From Octadecabacter ascidiaceicola (GTDB lineage Bacteria; Pseudomonadota; Alphaproteobacteria; Rhodobacterales; Rhodobacteraceae): 64,000 bases of DNA. Made by a program: the position numbers and the translations under genes. Positions 61,766-64,000 of this stretch are shown piece by piece (the stretch's first letter is position 1; the number at the start of each line of letters is the position of its first letter). The stretch lies in contig NZ_FXYD01000002.1 of the NCBI RefSeq assembly GCF_900185015.1, positions 1-64,000 on the forward strand. Direction: 5' to 3'. The notes under the pieces are model-generated. The model was not told the origin of the DNA and did no database searches. It saw only the letters and a list, made by a program, of their open reading frames with translations.

Positions 61766-62761
61766 CTAGCGCAGCAATGGCGCGACACCTAGCGGGATCG
61801 GCCCAAGCATCATCTGCCCATCGGTAATCGACAGCGTTGTTGTCAGCGTGTCTGGCACATGGGGCGTCTCGTCGATGTTGGAGGCCATCCCGACGATCAG
61901 CAAACGCTGCTCCTCAGGAATTGCGCCTGTCGCCACGGCGAGATCCAAAATCTGCTGCCAGTTGCGTGCTGAAATGCTGAAGGATCCGTTCAGCAGCCCC
62001 ATTTCATCAGGTGTTACATCGCCAATTGCGGAAACGGAAACCTCCCCCCAAGCAAGCGCGAATTCCTTGATGCTTACGGCTGACAGTTCAATCGGGCTGG
62101 CGGTATTGCCGTTCAATTCGATGGGCGCGGTTAAATCAATGTCGCTATCAAAACGAAGGCTCTGAATGATTGGCGGCTGTAGATTTTGCGGATCAATAAG
62201 GCGGCGTACGTCTTCGGGCAGCTCAATCGAACGCGCTTCAAGAAACAGATCGTAGGTTTGGACCGTTTCCGGTGTCAGGCGCATAGCGGCAAGGATGCTT
62301 GCCATCGCCAGTTCCGCGCCTTCTTCAGTGCGGATGCGCGGGTAGTCCATTTCGATCGTGGCGGTCTGAAATGCCAGCGCCGCGCTCGCACGCACTTTGC
62401 CTGATGCACGCATGTCATTGGTAAGTAGGGTGAAAACCTCCCCGGCCACGGTCAGGGTTTGCTCATGCGGGAAAACGGCGATGACCTCATTGGGGCGGTA
62501 AGACAGGGCAAAAAGTTGAAAGATCGGCGCGGTCCAGCTGGTTGCGGACAGCGGGTCGCTGAACTCTAGATTGGTAATCGTCGTGTCAAACCGCGACGGG
62601 AAACCCTTGGTGCTGAGCGTGTCATACGTCAGGTCGTAGTCGCCGGCGTTGATCTCAATCAAGGCTTCCGTGAGCTTTGATTGGATTTGCGAGCGTCCGA
62701 CGAACCAGTAGCCACCGTAAAGAGTGGCTGAGATAACAACAAGGGCAATCAGTTTACGCAT
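61766..62761 (-). CDS. DUF2125 domain protein
   Basis: 331 residues with one N-terminal membrane anchor or signal (MRKLIALVVISATLYGGYWF) and a long periplasmic beta-rich domain. DYDLTYDTLSTKGFPSRFDT, FQLFALSYRPNEVIAVFPHE and ITDGQMMLGPIPLGVAPLLR are hallmark DUF2125 blocks. Function unknown; the domain layout resembles proteins of envelope maintenance. It is convergent with the extensin-like gene (one base apart) and divergent from chaC. Confidence 0.9.
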   Translation of the reverse strand: MRKLIALVVISATLYGGYWFVGRSQIQSKLTEALIEINAGDYDLTYDTLSTKGFPSRFDTTITNLEFSDPLSATSWTAPIFQLFALSYRPNEVIAVFPHEQTLTVAGEVFTLLTNDMRASGKVRASAALAFQTATIEMDYPRIRTEEGAELAMASILAAMRLTPETVQTYDLFLEARSIELPEDVRRLIDPQNLQPPIIQSLRFDSDIDLTAPIELNGNTASPIELSAVSIKEFALAWGEVSVSAIGDVTPDEMGLLNGSFSISARNWQQILDLAVATGAIPEEQRLLIVGMASNIDETPHVPDTLTTTLSITDGQMMLGPIPLGVAPLLR

Positions 62762-62827
62762 GTTTTCGGTCTTTCAAGGACGTGTTTATTGGTGTTTAGA
62801 GGAGCGCAAGCAGAAGGGCCATAAAAG

Positions 62828-63349
62828 ATGACAATGTGGGTGTTTGGATACGGATCATTGCTCTGGAACCCCGGTTTCGAGCCAGCGGAAGCCGTGACAG
62901 CGACGCTTTCAGGCTATCACCGCAGCTTTTGCATGTTGTCGATCCATCACCGTGGAACGGTCGAAGAACCGGGATTGGTGCTGGCGCTGGATGAAGCTGA
63001 AAGTACCTGTGTTGGTGTCGCGTTCCGCGTGGCTAAAACAGACGAGGTTCGCGTGTTGGCTGAACTGCGCGAACGAGAGCTGATTTCATCCGCTTATGAG
63101 GAAGCTCACGTACCGCTTTCGTTAAAGGATGGGCGTGATGTTCAAGCCTTGGCCTACGTCATTAACCGCACCCATGAGCAATACTGCCAGTTTGACCTAG
63201 AACGCCAAGCACAGATGATTGCGCGCTCAGTTGGCGGGCGCGGGCCGAACCCTGAATATCTGTTCAATACGGCCGATCATCTGGTCGAAATGGGTATCGA
63301 TGACCCTGATATGGCATGGCTTGTACGGCGCGTGCGCGAACTCGCATAA
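62828..63349 (+). CDS. chaC: Gamma-glutamylcyclotransferase (ChaC-like)
   Basis: 173 residues. MWVFGYGSLLWNPGFEPAEA carries the YGSL substrate-binding loop, RSFCMLSIHHRGTVEEPGLV follows, and LRERELISSAYEEAHVPLSL contains the catalytic Glu region. ChaC enzymes cleave glutathione to 5-oxoproline and Cys-Gly. No strong ribosome binding site is seen (AGAAGGGCCATAAAAG). It precedes the ExbB/MotA-like gene. Confidence 0.9.
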   Translation: MTMWVFGYGSLLWNPGFEPAEAVTATLSGYHRSFCMLSIHHRGTVEEPGLVLALDEAESTCVGVAFRVAKTDEVRVLAELRERELISSAYEEAHVPLSLKDGRDVQALAYVINRTHEQYCQFDLERQAQMIARSVGGRGPNPEYLFNTADHLVEMGIDDPDMAWLVRRVRELA

Positions 63350-63419
63350 ATTTGTTTGGGAAATGGCGCGCTAGCCCCTAAAGTGACGCCTAACAAACAA
63401 CAAAGAGGTGCCTGATCCC

Positions 63420-64000
63420 ATGGCAACAGGGGACCAAAAGGCCGAGCCGCAGTTTTCCCAACCTTGGCGCCAGATCATTTCGATGCTGGTCGTGATTGGC
63501 TTGGTCTGCGCCGGCGCCATCCTAGCATTTCCGCGCGTCGGGCCTGTGTTTATGGCAAACCCGTATCTGAACGGGTTCATCTTTTTCGTCTTTTTGATCG
63601 GGCTTTTATCCTGTTTCTGGCAGGTCTGGCAGTTGATCAAATCGGTCAGCTGGATCGAAGGTTTTGCAGGCGAACAACTTGGCGCGGATATCGTTAAGGC
63701 ACCGGGATTATTGGCACCGCTCGCAACCTTGTTGCGCTCACGCGGATCGCGGATGCAATTGTCTTCCAGTTCGTCCCGTTCCATTTTGGATTCCGTGTCC
63801 CAGCGGATTGATGAAGACCGTGAGATCACGCGATATATCGTCAACACGCTGATTTTCCTTGGCCTTTTGGGGACATTCTACGGCTTGGCAACGACAGTTC
63901 CCGCCCTTGTCGAAACCATCCAGTCCTTAACGCCGGACGAGGGCGAAAGCGGCGGGGATGTGTTTTCACGTCTGCAATCGGGCCTCGAAAGCCAACTTGG
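63420..64000 (+). CDS. ExbB/MotA-like inner-membrane protein, 5' part (runs off the window)
   Basis: 193 codons are visible from ATG 63420 (GAGGTG upstream) and the frame stays open to the last base. Membrane segments: IISMLVVIGLVCAGAILAFP, NGFIFFVFLIGLLSCFWQVW and YIVNTLIFLGLLGTFYGLAT. SVSQRIDEDREITRYIVNTL followed by LLGTFYGLATTVPALVETIQ resembles the MotA/TolQ/ExbB core. In Rhodobacteraceae such a protein is annotated as a biopolymer transporter ExbB and is followed by an OmpA/MotB-like partner, which would lie beyond the window. Confidence 0.85.
   Translation, partial: MATGDQKAEPQFSQPWRQIISMLVVIGLVCAGAILAFPRVGPVFMANPYLNGFIFFVFLIGLLSCFWQVWQLIKSVSWIEGFAGEQLGADIVKAPGLLAPLATLLRSRGSRMQLSSSSSRSILDSVSQRIDEDREITRYIVNTLIFLGLLGTFYGLATTVPALVETIQSLTPDEGESGGDVFSRLQSGLESQL

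Noticed and set aside
1-64000. tRNA or rRNA genes
   Set aside because: I looked for TTCGAATC-type T-loops and rRNA signature blocks on both strands and found none convincing; a covariance-model scan would be decisive.

Overview
The window looks like chromosomal DNA of a marine alphaproteobacterium of the Rhodobacteraceae (Roseobacter group). This rests on the rhizobial/roseobacter-type rhamnose operon order (rhaR-S-T-P-Q-U-K divergent from rhaD-I), a TRAP transporter with hydroxyproline catabolic genes, a DUF2125 protein, an extensin-like lipoprotein and a Hint-domain protein, plus moderately GC-rich coding DNA. No rRNA or tRNA gene and no CRISPR array was seen.

Layout. 0.4-2.7 kb: an M20 amidohydrolase and a creatinase-like M24 protein that has lost most metal ligands. 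2.7-4.5 kb: decayed DNA with an exonuclease pseudogene. 4.5-7.2 kb: a nitroreductase / HchA-DJ-1 / DsbA-like operon divergent from an HxlR regulator. 7.2-9.8 kb: three small exported proteins (two NTF2-like, one luciferase-domain) divergent from a LysR regulator. 10.3-16.6 kb: a mobile-element zone with half of a tniQ-like gene, a frameshifted metallophosphoesterase, a tightly coupled large serine recombinase-ParB-RepB operon and a divergent HTH gene. 16.9-27.6 kb: a complete L-rhamnose catabolic locus (kinase, mutarotase, ABC importer, DeoR-type regulator, aldolase/dehydrogenase, isomerase) with a clear inverted-repeat operator. 28.0-29.0 kb: the other half of a tniQ-like gene and degenerate extragenic repeats. 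29.0-37.1 kb: a complete TPP-riboswitch-controlled thiamine operon (thiD-O-S-G-E-F, a pyrimidine ABC importer thiY-Z-X, and two different TenA proteins). 37.2-41.6 kb: a scrambled junction zone (truncated SRPBCC genes, an ArsR regulator, a MATE fragment, an IS1595-family element, an IS1182-like remnant). 41.9-54.2 kb: a hydroxyproline utilisation regulon (aldehyde dehydrogenase, GntR regulator, Ldh-type imino acid reductase, D-hydroxyproline dehydrogenase, epimerase, deaminase, TRAP transporter) with repeated ATATCCAAT-like sites, a decayed trans-3-hydroxyproline dehydratase and a decayed TRAP-associated UspA. 54.8-55.4 kb: a second exonuclease pseudogene. 55.4-64 kb: mainly housekeeping genes (LpxR-like, Hint protein, rpsD, UPF0114, hisC, prephenate/arogenate dehydrogenase, extensin-like, DUF2125, chaC, the start of an ExbB/MotA-like protein).

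Two architectural points stand out. The exonuclease pseudogenes and their 3' flanks at 3.64-4.19 kb and 54.85-55.36 kb are diverged copies in opposite orientation that bracket almost the whole accessory segment. The two tniQ-like halves (C-terminal half at 10.3 kb, N-terminal half at 28.0 kb, both on +) bracket the recombinase module and the rhamnose locus as a circularly permuted gene would. Several pathways are complete (rhamnose, thiazole/pyrimidine salvage, trans-4-hydroxyproline), while branch genes are visibly decaying.
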